From Bufo bufo (lineage: Eukaryota; Chordata; Amphibia; Anura; Bufonidae): a stretch of 64,000 bases of DNA. A model generated the notes under the pieces. That model had not been told where the DNA came from. It saw only the letters and a program-made list of their open reading frames with translations, and searched no databases. Location: positions 515,864,852 to 515,928,851 of the forward strand of contig NC_053390.1 of the NCBI RefSeq assembly GCF_905171765.1, in the 5' to 3' direction. The position numbers and the translations under genes are program-made. Shown one piece after another: positions 1 through 12,023 of the stretch; position 1 is the stretch's first letter; the number at the start of each line of letters is the position of its first letter.

Positions 1-2176
1 CACCCACCACTGGAACAGGCCACTGTCACATATTTAGGCCCAGGCACCCAGGCAGAGGAGAGAGGTCCCGTAACAGAGAATCTGGCTTCATGTCAGCAGA
101 GAATCAGTCTTCATGTCATAGCAGAGAATCAGGCTTCACGTCACCCACCACTGGAACAGGCCACTGTCACATATTTAAGCCCCGGCACCCAGACAGAGGA
201 GAGAGGTCCCGTAACAGAGAATCTGGCTTCATGTCAGCACAGAATCAGTCTTCATGTCATAGCAGAGAATCAGGCTTCACGTCACCCACCACTGGAACAG
301 GCCACTGTCACATATTTAGGCCCAGGCACCCAGGCAGAGGAGAGAGGTCCCGTAACAGAGAATCTGGCTTCATGTCAGCACAGAATCAGTCTTCATGTCA
401 TAGCAGAGAATCAGGCTTCACGTCACCCACCACTGGAACAGGCCACTGTCACATATTTAGGCCCCGGCACCCAGACAGAGGAGAGAGGTCCCGTAACAGA
501 GAATCTGGCTTAATGTCCGCACAGAATCAGTCTTCATGTCATAGCAGAGAATCAGGCTTCACGTCACCCACCACTGGAACAGGCCACTGTCACATATTTA
601 GGCCCAGGCACCCAGGCAGAGGAGAGAGGTCCCGTAACAGAGAATCTGGCTTCATGTCAGCACAGAATCAGTCTTCATGTCATAGCAGAGATTCAGGCTT
701 CACGTCACCCACCACTGGAACAGGCCACTGTCACATATTTAGGCCCAGGCACCCAGGCACAGGAGAGAGGTCCCGTAACAGAGAATCTGGCTTCATGTCA
801 GCAGAGAATCAGTCTTCATGTCATAGCAGAGAATCAGGCTTCACGTCACCCACCACTGGAACAGGCCACTGTCACATATTTAGGCCCATGACCCAGACAG
901 AGGAGAGAGGTCCCGTAACAGAGAATCTGGCTTCATGTCAGCAGAGAATCAGTCTTCATGTCATAGCAGAGAATCAGGCTTCACGTCACCCACCACTGGA
1001 ACAGGCCACTGTCACATATTTAGGCCCAGGCACCCAGGCAGAGGAGAGAGGTCCCGTAACAGAGAATCTGGCTTCTTGTCAGCACAGAATCAGTCTTCAT
1101 GTCATAGCAGAGATTCATGCTTCACTTCACCCACCACTGGAACAGGCCACTGTCACATATTTAGGCCCAGGCACCCAGGCAGAGGAGAGAGGTCCCGTAA
1201 CAGAGAATCTGGCTTCATGTCAGCACAGAATCAGTCTTCATGTCATAGCAGAGAATCAGGCTTCACGTCACCCACCACTGGAACAGGCCACTGTCACATA
1301 TTTAGGCCCCGGCACCCAGACAGAGGAGAGAGGTCCCGTAACAGAGAATCTGGCTTCATGTATGCACAGAATCAGTCTTCATGTCATAGCAGAGAATCAG
1401 GCTTCACGTCACCCACCACTGGAACAGGTCACTGTCACACATTTAGGCCCTGGCACCCAGACAGAAGAGAGAGGTCCCGTAACAGAGAATCTGGCTTCAT
1501 GTCAGCACAGAATCAGTCTTCATGTCATAGCAGAGAATCAGGCTTCACGTCACCCACCACTGGAACAGGCCACTGTCACACATTTAGGCCCAGGCACCCA
1601 GACAGAGGAGAGAGGTCCCGTAACAGAGAATCTGGCTTCATGTCAGCACAGAATCAGTCTTCATGTCATAGCAGAGAATCAGGATTCATGTCACCCACCA
1701 CTGGAACAGGCCACTGTCACATATTTAGGCCCAGGCACCCAGGCAGAGGAGAGAGGTCCCATAACAGAGATTCAGGCTTCATGTCAGCAGAGAATCAGTC
1801 TTCATGTCATAGCAGAGAATCAGGCTTCACGTCACCCACCACTGGAACAGGCCACTGTCACACATTTAGGCCCAGGCACCCAGACAGAGGAGAGAGGTCC
1901 CGTAACAGAGAATCTGGCTTCATGTCAGCACAGAATCAGTCTTCATGTCATAGCAGAGAATCAGGCTTCACGTCACCCACCACTGGAACAGGCCACTGTC
2001 ACATATTTAGGCCCAGGCACCCAGGCAGAGGAGAGAGGTTGCGTAACAGAGAATCTGGCTTCATGTCAGCACAGAATCAGTCTTCATGTCATAGCAGAGA
2101 ATCAGGCTTCACGTCACCCACCACTGGAACAGGCCACTGTCACACATTTAGGCCCCGGCACCCAGACAGAGGAGAG
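1..2176. repeat. 141-bp minisatellite, about 15.4 copies
   Basis: Units begin at 1, 142, 283, 424, 565, 706, 847, 987, 1128, 1269, 1410, 1551, 1692, 1833, 1974 and 2115, so the period is 141 bp except one 140-bp unit. That unit lost one base near 889-891. Each unit contains three imperfect sub-repeats of about 24 bp built on AGAATC...CTTCA-GTCA. Because 141 is divisible by 3 the array lacks stop codons in two plus-strand frames, giving long artefactual reading frames. It lies about 115 bp beyond the hAT-1 stop codon (minus strand), so it belongs to that element's 3' part. The array continues past the left window edge. Confidence 0.95.
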
Positions 2177-2293
2177 GTTCATTCAACTTTGGGTTGCCCC
2201 GCAATATAATGGTAAAATGAAAATAAAAATAGGATTGAATGAGGAAGTGCCCTGGAGTACAATAATATATTGTTAAGGGGAGGTAGTTAATGT

Positions 2294-5200
2294 CTAATCT
2301 GCACAAGGGATGGACAGGTCCTGTGGGATCCATGCCTGGTTCATTTTTATGAACGTCAGCTTGTCCACATTGGCTGTAGACAGGCGGCTGCGTTTGTCTG
2401 TAATGACGCCCCCTGCCGTGCTGAATACACGTTCAGACAAAACGCTGGCCGCCGGGCAGGCCAGCACCTCCAAGGCATGAAAGGCTAGCTCTGGCCACAT
2501 GGACAATTTGGAGACCCAGAAGTTGAATGGGGCCGAACCATCAGTCAGTACGTGGAGGGGTGTGCACAGGTACTGTTCCACCATGTTAGTGAAATGTTGC
2601 CTCCTGCTTACACGTTCCGTATCAGGTGGTGGTGCAGTTAGCTGTGGCGTGGTGACAAAACTTTTCCACATCTCTGCCATGCTAACCCTGCCCTCAGAGG
2701 AGCTGGCCGTGACACAGCTGCGTTGGCGACCTCTTGCTCCTCCTCTGCCTTCGCCTTGGGCTTCCACTGGTTCCCCTGTGACATTTGGGAATGCTCTCAG
2801 TAGCGCGTCTACCAACGTGTGCTTATACTCGCGCATCTTCCTATCACGCTCCAGTGTAGGAAGTAAGGTGGGCACATTGTCTTTGTACCGGGGATCCAGC
2901 AGGGTGGCAACCCAGTAGTCCGCACACGTTAAAATGTGGGCAACTCTGCTGTCTTTGCGCAGGCACTGCAGCATGTAGTCGCTCATGTGTGCCAGGCTGC
3001 CCAGAGGTAAGGACAAGCTGTCCTCTGTGGGAGGGGTATCATTATCGTCCTGTGTTTCCCCCCAGCCACGCACCAGTGATGGGAGCGAGCTGCGTTGGGT
3101 GCCACCCCGCTGTGAACATGCTTCATCCTCATCCTCCTCCATCTCCTCCTCATCCTCATCCTCCTCGTCCTCCAGTAGTGGGCCCTGTCTGGCCACATTT
3201 GTACCTGGCCTCTGGTGTTGCAAAAAACCTCCCTCTGAGTCACTTCGAAGAGACTGTCCTGAAAGTGCTAAAAATGACCCCTCTTCCTCCTCTTCCTCCT
3301 GGGCCACCTCCTCTTCCATCATCGCCCTAAGTGTTTTCTCAAGGAGACATAGAAGTGGTATTGTAACGCTGATAACGGCGTCATCGCCACTGGCCATGTT
3401 GGTGGAGTACTCGAAACAGCGCAACAGGGCACACAGGTCTCGCATGGAGGCCCAGTCATTGGTGGTGAAGTGGTGCTGTTCCGCAGTGCGACTGACCCGT
3501 GTGTGCTGCAGCTGAAACTCCACTATGGCCTGCTGCTGCTCGCACAGTCTGTCCAGCATGTGCAAGGTGGAGTTCCACCTGGTGGGCACATCGCATATGA
3601 GGCGGTGAGCGGGAAGGCCGAAGTTGCGCTGTAGCGCAGACAGGCGTGCAGCAGCAGGGTGTGAACGCCGGAAGCGCGAACAGACGGCCCGCACTTTATG
3701 CAGCAGCTCTGACATGTCGGGGTAGTTGCGAATGAACTTCTGCACCACCAAATTCAGCACATGCGCCAGGCAAGGGATGTGCGTCAAACCGGCTAGTCCC
3801 AGAGCTGCAACGAGATTTCACCCATTATCGCACACCACCAGGCCGGGCTTGAGGCTCACCGGCAGCAACCACTCGTCGGTCTGTTGTTCTATACCCCGCC
3901 ACAACTCCTGTGCGGTGTGGGGCCTGTCCCCCAAACATATGAGTTTCAGAATGGCCTGCTGACGTTTACCCCGGGCTGTGCTGAAGTTGGTGGTGAAGGT
4001 GTGTGGCTGACTGGATGAACAGGTGGAAGAAGAGGAGGAGGAAGCTGAGTAGGAGGAGGAGGAGACAGGAGGCAAAGAATGTTGCCCTGCGATCCTTGGC
4101 GGCGGAAGGACGTGTGCCAAACAGCTCTCCGCCTGGGGCCCAGCCGCCACTACATTTACCCAGTGTGCAGTTAGGGAGATATAGCGTCCCTGGCCGTGCT
4201 TACTGGTCCGCGTATCTGTGGTTAGGTGGACCTTGCCACAGATGGCGTTGCGCAGTGCACTCTTGATTTTATCGGACACTTGGTTGTGCAGGGAAGGCAC
4301 GGCTCTCTTGGAGAAGTAGTGCCGGCTGGGAACAACATACTGTGTGACAGCAAGCGACATGAGCTGTTTGAAGCTGTCTGTGTCCACCAGCCTAAATGAC
4401 AGCATTTCATAGGCCAGTAGTTTAGAATGCTGGCATTCAGGGCCAGGGATCGAGGGTGGCTAGGTGGGAATTTACGCTTTCTCTCAAATGTTTGTGAGAT
4501 GGAGAGCTGAACGCTGCCTTGTGACATGGTTGAGATGCTTGGTGACGCAGGTGGTGGTGTTGGTGGTACATCCCATGTTTGCTGGGCGGCAGGTGCCAAC
4601 GTTCCTCCAGAGGCGGAGGAAGAGGCCGAGGCTGCAGCAGCAGAAGAGGCCAGGGCGGCAGCAGCAGAAGAGGTAGCAGGGGGAGCCTGAGTGACTTTCT
4701 TGTTTTTAAGGTGTTTACTCCACTGCAGTTCATGCTTAGCATGCAGATGCCTGGTCATGCAGGTTGTGCTAAGGTTCAGAACGTTAATGCCTCGCTTCAG
4801 GCTCTGATGGCACAGCGTGCAAACCACTCGGGTCTTGTCGTCAGCACATTGTTTGAAGAAGTGCCATGCCAGGGAACTCCTTTAGCTGCTTTTGGGGTGC
4901 TCGGTCCCAGATGGCGGCGGTCAGTAGCAGGCGGAGTCTCTTGGCGGCGGGTGTTCTGATTTTGCCCACTGCTCCCTCTTTTGCTACGCTGTTGGCTCGG
5001 TCTCACCACTACCTCTTCCTCCGAACTCTGAAAGTCAGTGGCACGACCTTCATTCCATGTGGCGTCTAGGACCTCATCATCCCCTGCATCGTCTTCCACC
5101 CAGTCTTGATCCCTGACCTCCTGTTCAGTCTGCACACTGCAGAAAGACGCAGCAGTTGGCACCTGTGTTTCGTCATCATCAGAGACGTGCTGAGGTGGTA

Positions 5201-5714
5201 TTCCCATGTCATCATCATCAGGAAACATAAGTGGTTGTGCGTTAGTGCATTCTATCTCTTCCACCCCTGGGGAAGGGCTAGGTGGATGCCCTTGGGAAAC
5301 CCTGCAAGCAGAGTCTTCAAAGAGCATAAGAGACTGCTGCATAACTTGAGGCTCAGACAGTTTCCCTGATATGCAAGGGGGTGATGTGACAGACTGATGG
5401 GCTTGGTTTTCATGCGCCATCTGTGCGCTTTCTGCAGAAGACTGGGTGGGAGATAATGTGAACGTGCTGGATCCACTGTCGGCCACCCAATTGACTAATG
5501 CCTGTACCTGCTCAGGCCTTACCATCCTTAGAACGGCATTGGGCCCCACCAAATATCCCTGTAAATTCTGGCGGCTACTGGGACCTGAGGTAGTTGGTAC
5601 ACTAGGACGTGTGGCTGTGGCAGAACGGCCACGTCCTCTCCCAGCACCACAGGGTCCACTAACATCACCACGACCATGTACACGTCCGCGTCCCTTATTA
5701 GATGTTTTCCTCAT
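2294..5714 (-). pseudogene. hAT-1 transposase, broken
   Basis: This is a cut-and-paste transposase of the hAT superfamily, about 1140 codons if followed through its lesions. In order: an Arg/Gly-rich N-terminus starting at ATG 5714-5712; an acidic, low-complexity region; a BED-type zinc finger (C-x2-C, then H-x4-H) at about 4705-4830; the core with a TTDTRTSK motif at about 4200 and VVCDNG at about 3825; a Ser-rich and later Glu-rich loop; and the C-terminal hAT dimerisation region (LACPAASVLSERVFSTAGG, about 2390-2450). There are three lesions. A frameshift lies near 4885-4900 just before the finger, another near 4400-4440, and an in-frame TGA at 3818-3820 directly follows VVCDNG. Otherwise the frames stay open over hundreds of codons, so the copy looks fairly young. 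It cannot make a full protein without suppression. Confidence 0.9.
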
Positions 5715-5735
5715 TGTTCCCGTTCACCACAATTT

Positions 5736-6185
5736 TGAAAATGGCAAATTTGGGAATACTTTTTCAACCCAGAACAAAAACTGTGCTTTTACGGTCACTA
5801 CAAATAATTTGACCAGCTAAAACAGTACTGATTTAGTGTTGAATCTATTTAAAACAGTACTGATTTAGAGGAATATAAATGTCAGGGCTATTTTTTAGGC
5901 GCTGTGTGACAGGTATACCTATAATCACAGAATTAGATTTGTATCTGCACTGTAGCGTGTGTGTTAAGTTTTTCAGAATGACACTATCAGCACCTTGAAT
6001 CTAATATACCCTTTTTGGGATAGATTTAAAGTAGGCCTGATATAGCAGAAACAACCAATTTAGAAAATGGCAAATTTGGGAATACTTTTTCAACCCAGAA
6101 CAAAAACTGTGCTTTTACGGTTACTACAAATAATTTGACCAGCTAAAACAGTACTGATTTAGAGGAATATAAATGTCAGGGCTAT
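5736..6185. repeat. 294-bp tandem repeat in hAT-1 leader (left part)
   Basis: Units of 294 bp are marked by GCTATTTTTTAGGCGCTG, starting at 5887 and 6181, with a partial unit before. They continue at 12024 after the gypsy insertion. A short extra duplication of the CAGTACTGATTTAG stretch is present near 5826-5870. The repeat sits upstream of the transposase start (minus strand). Confidence 0.9.
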
Positions 6186-6809
6186 TGTCACGACTGTGAC
6201 TGATCCAGACAGTTCTGGGAGGAAAAGGTCGCAGCGACTTGCTACTCGCGATAGCTTGTGAGCTTGCTCCGTGGTTCAGGGTATGTCATCTGGGTTTTGC
6301 CTTGTGAACCTTTTTGTCCTGACTGGGAGTTTGTAGGCATCCTTCTCAGGTGAGTCCTGTCTGCCACTCCCAGCTACTATATTAGTTTCAGTTTCACTTG
6401 CAGTCATTGCCAGATATAGTCCTTACTTCCAGTGCTTGATGGTGTTGCTGTGGAGCTCTTGTCCGGCGTGGACTGTCGTGTTTGGGATCGCCTTCTCTGC
6501 TCGTGACTGGATAAGTCTATCTCTGCTGTTGTTTGTTTGTTGCTGTCTTCCCCTGTTGTTTTCCTAGACGTGAGTGATGGTGACTAGCGCTCCCATCGGC
6601 CTTTCCCCAGTCCAGTCTTGTTAGGGTGACTGAGGGTTTAGGCATCCTGCTCGCCGCACGGGTTCACACCCCGTCTAGGGTATCAGGGCAGACAGGTGTC
6701 AGCTTAGGGTTAGTCAGGGGTGGCCATTCTATTTCCCATCCGTAGATAAGGGTCCCCTTTCCCCTCCGTCTGGTGCGACACGACTGCTGCTGGGATAGCG
6801 GTCGTGACA
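6186..6809 (+). repeat. 5' LTR of the gypsy element
   Basis: It starts TGTCACGAC and ends GTCGTGACA, which are perfect 9-bp inverted ends. It lacks about 25 bp present in the 3' LTR near 11625-11650. No convincing tRNA primer-binding site follows immediately at 6810. Confidence 0.95.
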
Positions 6810-6916
6810 GTATATCTGGCCTTTTAAAAAATAAAAATAAAAAAAAGTGACATTTCTTTTTTTTTTTTTTTTTCTTTTTTGCTTGCTGTTTTGCTTTGTA
6901 TTTTGTCTGTTCCACT

Positions 6917-7761
6917 ATGGATCCGGTTTCGGTTTTGGCGAAACAAATACAGGGGTTATCCCATGAAGTGGCAGGATTAAAAGCAACAGTGCTGCAGCAG
7001 CAATCCTTGGGTTCCACCGTTGCTACGGGAAACCAAGGTACTCCTGAGCCAAAAGTGGCTTTACCTGATAGGTTCTCTGGAGGGAGAGACCAATTTGTAA
7101 CCTTCAGAGAAGCTTGCAAATTGTTCTTCAGGTTACGCCCTAGATCCTCCGGCGCTGAGGAACAACGGGTGGGCATTGTAATTTCTCTCCTGCAAGGAGA
7201 TCGCAGGCTTGGGCTTTCTCCCTACCATCAGACTCTCCGGCCTTACGATCAGTGGAGGAGTTTTTTGAAGCCCTGGGTCTCGTATATGATGACCCGGACA
7301 GGGTCTCACTGGCTGAGTCTAAGCTACGTAGACTTCGGCAAGAGAACCGGTCTGCTGAACTATATTGTTCCGAATTCCGTAGGTGGGCTTTTGATACGTT
7401 ATGGAACGACTCGGCCCTTAGGAGTCAGTTCTGCCAGGGGTTGTCTGAAAAATTAAAAGACGCGCTGGCGGTATACGAGGTCCCTGGGTCTCTTGAGGCT
7501 GCTATGTCTCTGTCCATAAGAATCGACAGACGACTCAGGGAGAGACTATTAAATTTTACGGAGGCCTCTATAGGGCAGGGATCGGTCTGTTATGGTCCAG
7601 TCGAAACAATGCAAATAGGGGGCGCCACTAGACGGGTGAATCCTCCTAAGTTCCGCCGTAGGTCAGAGGTTTGTTTTCGTTGTGGGGGGAGGGGTCATTT
7701 TGTAAAGGTTTGTCCCTCAGAACCCAAGAGGCCACAAACAAAGGAGCCGCCGGAAAACTAG
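6917..7761 (+). pseudogene. gag: gypsy gag, one frameshift
   Basis: This is the structural polyprotein that packages the element's RNA. I chose ATG 6917 (MDPVSVLAK), just after the T-rich leader. The N-terminus looks like a short coiled coil (LAKQIQGLSHEVAGLKATV). The central retrotransposon-gag domain contains PDRFSGGRDQFVTF and later RRWAFDTLWNDSA. A CCHC zinc knuckle (C-x2-C-x4-H-x4-C) lies at 7672-7713. The frame shifts near 7200-7205, where one base appears lost, and continues in another frame to a TAG at 7759-7761. The end overlaps pol by about 90 bp, with pol in the -1 frame, which suggests frameshift expression. I see no textbook slippery heptamer. Confidence 0.9.
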
Positions 7762-10588
7762 AGTCCCCAGATTGTGCGGAGGAGAACAGTCTGGGCGTAT
7801 TTGTTTCCTCCATACGCATGTCTCAGTTTTTGTTGTCCGCTACCGTTGAGGCGGGCAATAAAACTGAGATCTGTTCCGTCTTTTTGGACAGTGGGGCGGG
7901 GGTCAACTTGGTGGATTCACGGTTTGCTCAGGCTCTGGGTTTTACTCCGGAACCGGTATGCAGAACTATTCCTGTGTTTGCCATCGACTCCTCCCCTCTT
8001 ACTCAGAGAGAGTTAACTCAGATCATCCATAATATCCATCTGCAGGTAGGGGACCTCCATAAAGAGCATATCTCTTGTTATGTCCTGGACGGTCTTCCGG
8101 CTCCTATGGTATTGGGGCTTCCCTGGCTGGTGACTCACAATCCAGTGGTGGATTGGCAGGCCGGGGAGATTGTGGAGTGGAGTGAACATTGTAAGGACAA
8201 CTGCTTGAGTAGTAGGTGCTCTACACTCTCTGTTACATCTTTACCTGCCTTTCTGTCAGATTTTATGAATGTGTTCTCTGAGAAGGGTTGTCAGGGGTTA
8301 CCACCTCATCGTCCATATGATTGCCCGATTAATCTATTACTTGGGGCAAAACTACCTAAAACCCGGTTATACAATCTTTCCGGCCCGGAGAGGAAGGCTA
8401 TGAAAGATTATATTTCGGAGAGTTTGGCTAAGGGACACATCAGACCCTCTTCTTCACCTGTGGCTGCAGGGTTCTTTTTCGTTAAAAAGAAAGATGGGGG
8501 CCTACGTCCTTGCATGGATTTCCGGGAATTAAACTGGATAACTATCCGAGATCCCTATCCTCTTCCTCTCATTTCCGACCTCTTTAATCAGGTTGCTGGT
8601 GCTAAATGGTTCTCCAAAATGGATCTCAGAGGAGCCTATAACCTGGTTCGCATCAAAGAGGGGGATGAGTGGAAGACGGCTTTTAATACTCCGGAAGGGC
8701 ATTATGAAAATCTGGTCATGCCATTTGGTCTTACTAATGCGCCTGCAGTATTCCAACATTTTGTCAACAATATTTTTAGTCACCTTATCGGGAGATTTGT
8801 TGTGATATATCTTGATGACATCCTGGTCTATTCCCCGGATCTGGATACACATAAGATCCATGTGAGACAAGTGCTGCAGATATTAAGGGCCAACAAATTG
8901 TTTGCTAAGTTAGAAAAATGTGTGTTCGCCGTAAAAGAACTGCCATTTCTGGGGTATGTGTTGTCAGATTCAGGTTTCCGCATGCATCCAGAGAAAGTCC
9001 GGGTGATTATAGACTGGGATCTGCCTGAGAACCTGAAGGCATTGCAACGCTTCCTGGGGTTTGCCAATTTTTATAGAAAGTTTATAAAGAACTATTCCTT
9101 GGTGGTCAAACCACTGACGGACTGACCCGAAAGGGATAGGATTTTTCCAAATGGTCACATGCAGCCAAAACTGCCTTTGCATCTCTGAAGCAGGAGATTC
9201 ACCTCGGCCCCTATTCTCGTACAGCCAGATGTCTCGCTTCCTTTTATTGTAGAGGTTGACGCATCAGAGGTGGGGGTGGGAGCGGGTACTATCTCAGGGC
9301 CCGTCCCCTGGTGAATGGCGTCCGTGTGCTTTCTTTTCGAAGAAATTGTCTACTGCAGAAAGGAACTATGATATTGGCAACAGGGAACTTTTTGGCTATT
9401 AAGTTGGCTTTTGAGGAGTGGCGTCATTTTTTGGAGGGGGCGGTTCATCCCGTCACGGTGATTACTGATCACAAAAACTTATTATATCTGGAGTCTGCTA
9501 AACGTCTCACCCCTAGACAGGCTCGGTGGTCGTTATTTTTTTACTAGGTTTAATTTTGTAATAACCTATCGCCCGGGGGCAAAAAATACTAAGGCGGATG
9601 CATTGTCTCGAAGTTTTCCTGGAGGGGGGTGATGTTGAGGTACCAGAGCCCATTTTGCAAAAGGGGGGGGGGTCTCTGCATTACACTCAGGTTTGGAGGG
9701 GAGGGTGTTGGAAGCTCAGGGGGACGCCCCCGGCCTCCTGCCCCCTCGGGTAAACTGTTTGTGCCAGAAAATTTACGACTGGAGATACTAAAAGAACACC
9801 ATAACTCCACACTGGCAGGACACCCAGGTAGTAGGGCAACCTCTGAGTTAGTGTCTCGTCGGTTCTGGTGGCCTAAATGGCGCCAGGAGGTGTTGAATTT
9901 TGTGTCTGCATGTGCTACCTGTGCTCGTTCTAAGGTAGATCATACTCGTCCGGCAGGGCGTCTTTTACCTCTGGCCATCCCCAACAGGCCTTGGACGCAC
10001 CTGTCAATGGATTTCATTACGGATCTACCAGTATCAGCGGGGAAGACTGGTATTCTTGTAGTTGTTGACAGATTCAGTAAAATGGTGCACTTTATTGCTC
10101 TTGCTGCATTGCCTAATGCTAACACACTGGCTCAGGTTTTTATTGACCACATCGTGAAGTTTCACGGGGTCCCTTCCGATATTGTTTCGGATCGTGGTAT
10201 CCAATTCGTTTCTAAATTTTGGAAAGCTTTTTGTTCTCGTTTAGGGGTTCATCTGTCGTTTTCTTCCTCTTTCCATCCACAGTCCAACGGTCAGACTGAA
10301 CATACCAATCAAAACCTAGAGACATATTTGAGATGCTTTGTTTCCGAAAATCAGGAGGAATGGTCATCTTATTTACCGTTAGCCGAGTTTGCCATTAATA
10401 ATCGTCGTCAAGAATCCACCGATAAGTCACCATTTTTTGGTGCGTATGGTTTCCATCCTCAGTTTTGTACGTTTAGTGAGGGGAGGCCGTCTGGGATTCC
10501 CATCGAGGAACGATTTGCGTCTTCACTTTCTTCAGTGTGGCAGAGTGTGCAAGAAAGTTTGAAGAGAATTGGTGGTAGATACAAACGT

Positions 10589-10865
10589 AGAAGACAGGTT
10601 GGCATTAGCAGGAGGTGCTCAAACCCACATGCAGTTGTGCATATATATAGGGGAGCAAATCCTGCACTTGTGGCCCGTTGCTAATGGCAATCCCCAGCAA
10701 AATGCATATAATGGAGGATGCCCGCTGCGAACCACAAGTACCACAATAGACATCCTACACAAGGTAACAAGTGAGGATGTCATAATTAATATAACAATAT
10801 AACAAACAAAACAAACACAGGTGCACTTAAGCAGAGTGCACTGTGTTTGTTATTGTTTTGTTATA
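10589..10865 (+). mobile_element. SINE-like insertion in the integrase gene
   Basis: The 277-bp insertion is flanked by a 13-bp near-perfect direct repeat (TAGATACAAACGT at 10576-10588, TAGATACTAACGT at 10866-10878). The integrase-chromodomain reading resumes after it. The last 70 bp fold into a long hairpin around CACAGGTGCAC and GTGCACTGTG. A duplication of this length without inverted ends points to reverse-transcriptase-mediated insertion. I do not recognise the family and see no clear pol III box. Confidence 0.7.
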
Positions 10866-11360
10866 TAGATACTAACGTGCGGCTGATAGGAAGCGCTCTG
10901 AAGGTCGGACCTTGGGTCGTGAATGGACTTGGTGTGGTTGTCTACCAGAAATATCAAGTTGAAGGTTCCCTCGTGGAAATTAGGTCCGAGATTTATTGGT
11001 CCTTATAGGTTCATTAAGATCATTAACCCGGTGGCTTTTCGTCTGGAGCTACCTCAGACTCTAAGGATCCATAATGTCTTCCACAGATCTCTGCTTAAGA
11101 GATATGTAGAACCTCCTGAACCATTGCCACTACCGCCTCCACCGGTGGTTGTTGATGGCAGTCTTGAGTTTCAGGTAGAAAAGATTGTTGATTCACGATA
11201 TGTTCGCAGTTCTCTTCAGTACCTGGTGCACTGGAAAGGCTATGGTTCCGAAGAGAGAATGTGGGTTCCAGCATCAGAGATAAAAGCGGACAGACTCATT
11301 CGGGCTTTTCATAGCTCCCATCCGGAGAGGCCTGGTCTTGAGGGTCCAGGGGCCCCTCGT

Positions 11361-11371
11361 AGAAAGGGGGG
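11361..11371 (+). promoter_or_regulatory. Polypurine tract of the gypsy element
   Basis: AGAAAGGGGGG ends three bases before the 3' LTR, the expected place for the plus-strand primer of reverse transcription. Confidence 0.85.
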
Positions 11372-11374
11372 TAC

Positions 11375-12023
11375 TGTCACGACTGTGACTGATCCAGACA
11401 GGTCTGGGAGGAGAAGGTCGCAGCGACTTGCTACTCACTATAGCTTGTGAGTTTGCTCCGTGGTTCAGGGTATGTCATCTGGGTTTTGCCTTGTGAACCT
11501 TTTTGTCCTGACTGGGAGTTTGTAGGCATCCTTCTCAGGTGAGTCCTGTCTGCCACTCCCAGCTACTATATTAGTTTCAGTTTCACTTGCAGTCATTGCC
11601 AGATATAGTCCTTACTTCCAGTGCTACTCTGACCTTGGAAGGAGATCGTTTGATGGTGTTGCTGTGGAGCTCTTGTCCGGCGTGGACTGTCGTGTTTGGG
11701 ATCGCCTTCTCTGCTCGTGACTGGATAAGTCTATCTCTGCTGTTGTTTGTTTGTTGCTGTCTTCCCCTGTTGTTTTCCTAGACGTGAGTGATGGTGACTA
11801 GCGCTCCCATCGGCCTTTCCCCAGTCCAGTCTTGTTAGGGCGACTGAGGGTTTAGGCATCCTGCTCGCCGCACGGGTTCACACCCCGTCTAGGGTATCAG
11901 GGCAGACAGGTGCCAGCTTAGGGTATGTCAGGGGTGGCCATTCTATTTCCCATCCGTAGATAAGGGTCCCCCTTCCCCTCCGTCTGGTGCGACACGACTG
12001 CTGCTGGGATAGCGGTCGTGACA
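11375..12023 (+). repeat. 3' LTR of the gypsy element
   Basis: This is a 649-bp partner of the LTR at 6186-6809 with the same TGTCACGAC/GTCGTGACA ends. It includes 25 bp absent from the 5' copy. The first 76 bp also encode the end of pol. Confidence 0.95.

Larger units (their letters stand above)
7671..11450 (+). pseudogene. pol: gypsy pol: protease-RT-RNase H-integrase-chromodomain, broken
   Basis: The polyprotein copies and integrates the element. Visible parts: aspartic protease with DSGA (Asp codon 7887-7889); reverse transcriptase with YLDD at 8808-8819; RNase H at about 9240-9610 ([16 protein letters not shown]); integrase with an HHCC zinc site at about 9790-9950 and catalytic Asp 10010-10012, Asp 10190-10192 and Glu 10298-10300 (the last pair 35 residues apart); and a chromodomain at about 11166-11330 (YLVHWKGYG, MWVPASEI). 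Breaks: frameshifts near 9115-9130 and 9540, decay around 9180-9330, a 277-bp insertion after 10588, and another shift near 10920. The C-terminus reads into the 3' LTR and stops at 11448-11450. Confidence 0.93.
6186..12023 (+). mobile_element. Ty3/gypsy chromovirus, complete but mutated
   Basis: The element has two LTRs (6186-6809, 624 bp; 11375-12023, 649 bp) that begin TGTCACGAC and end GTCGTGACA. A perfect 5-bp target duplication GCTAT lies at 6181-6185 and 12024-12028. Order: LTR, gag with CCHC knuckle, protease, reverse transcriptase, RNase H, integrase, chromodomain, polypurine tract, LTR. The integrase-then-chromodomain order identifies the chromovirus branch of Ty3/gypsy. The LTRs differ by about ten substitutions and one 25-bp indel, which implies a modest age. 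The internal region carries several frameshifts and a 277-bp insertion, so this copy is non-autonomous. Confidence 0.95.

Noticed and set aside
90..2276. A 728-residue open frame over the minisatellite as a repeat-protein gene
   Set aside because: The frame is a by-product of a 141-bp period without stops. A second frame is equally open, the frame is swapped by a 1-bp loss, and the array sits in a transposon's 3' part.
2985..3515. Ser- and Pro-rich plus-strand open frames
   Set aside because: They are antisense shadows of the Glu-rich loop of the hAT-1 transposase.
6810..6840. A tRNA primer-binding site after the gypsy 5' LTR
   Set aside because: No 12-18-nt match to a common tRNA 3' end starting with TGG is evident at the expected place.
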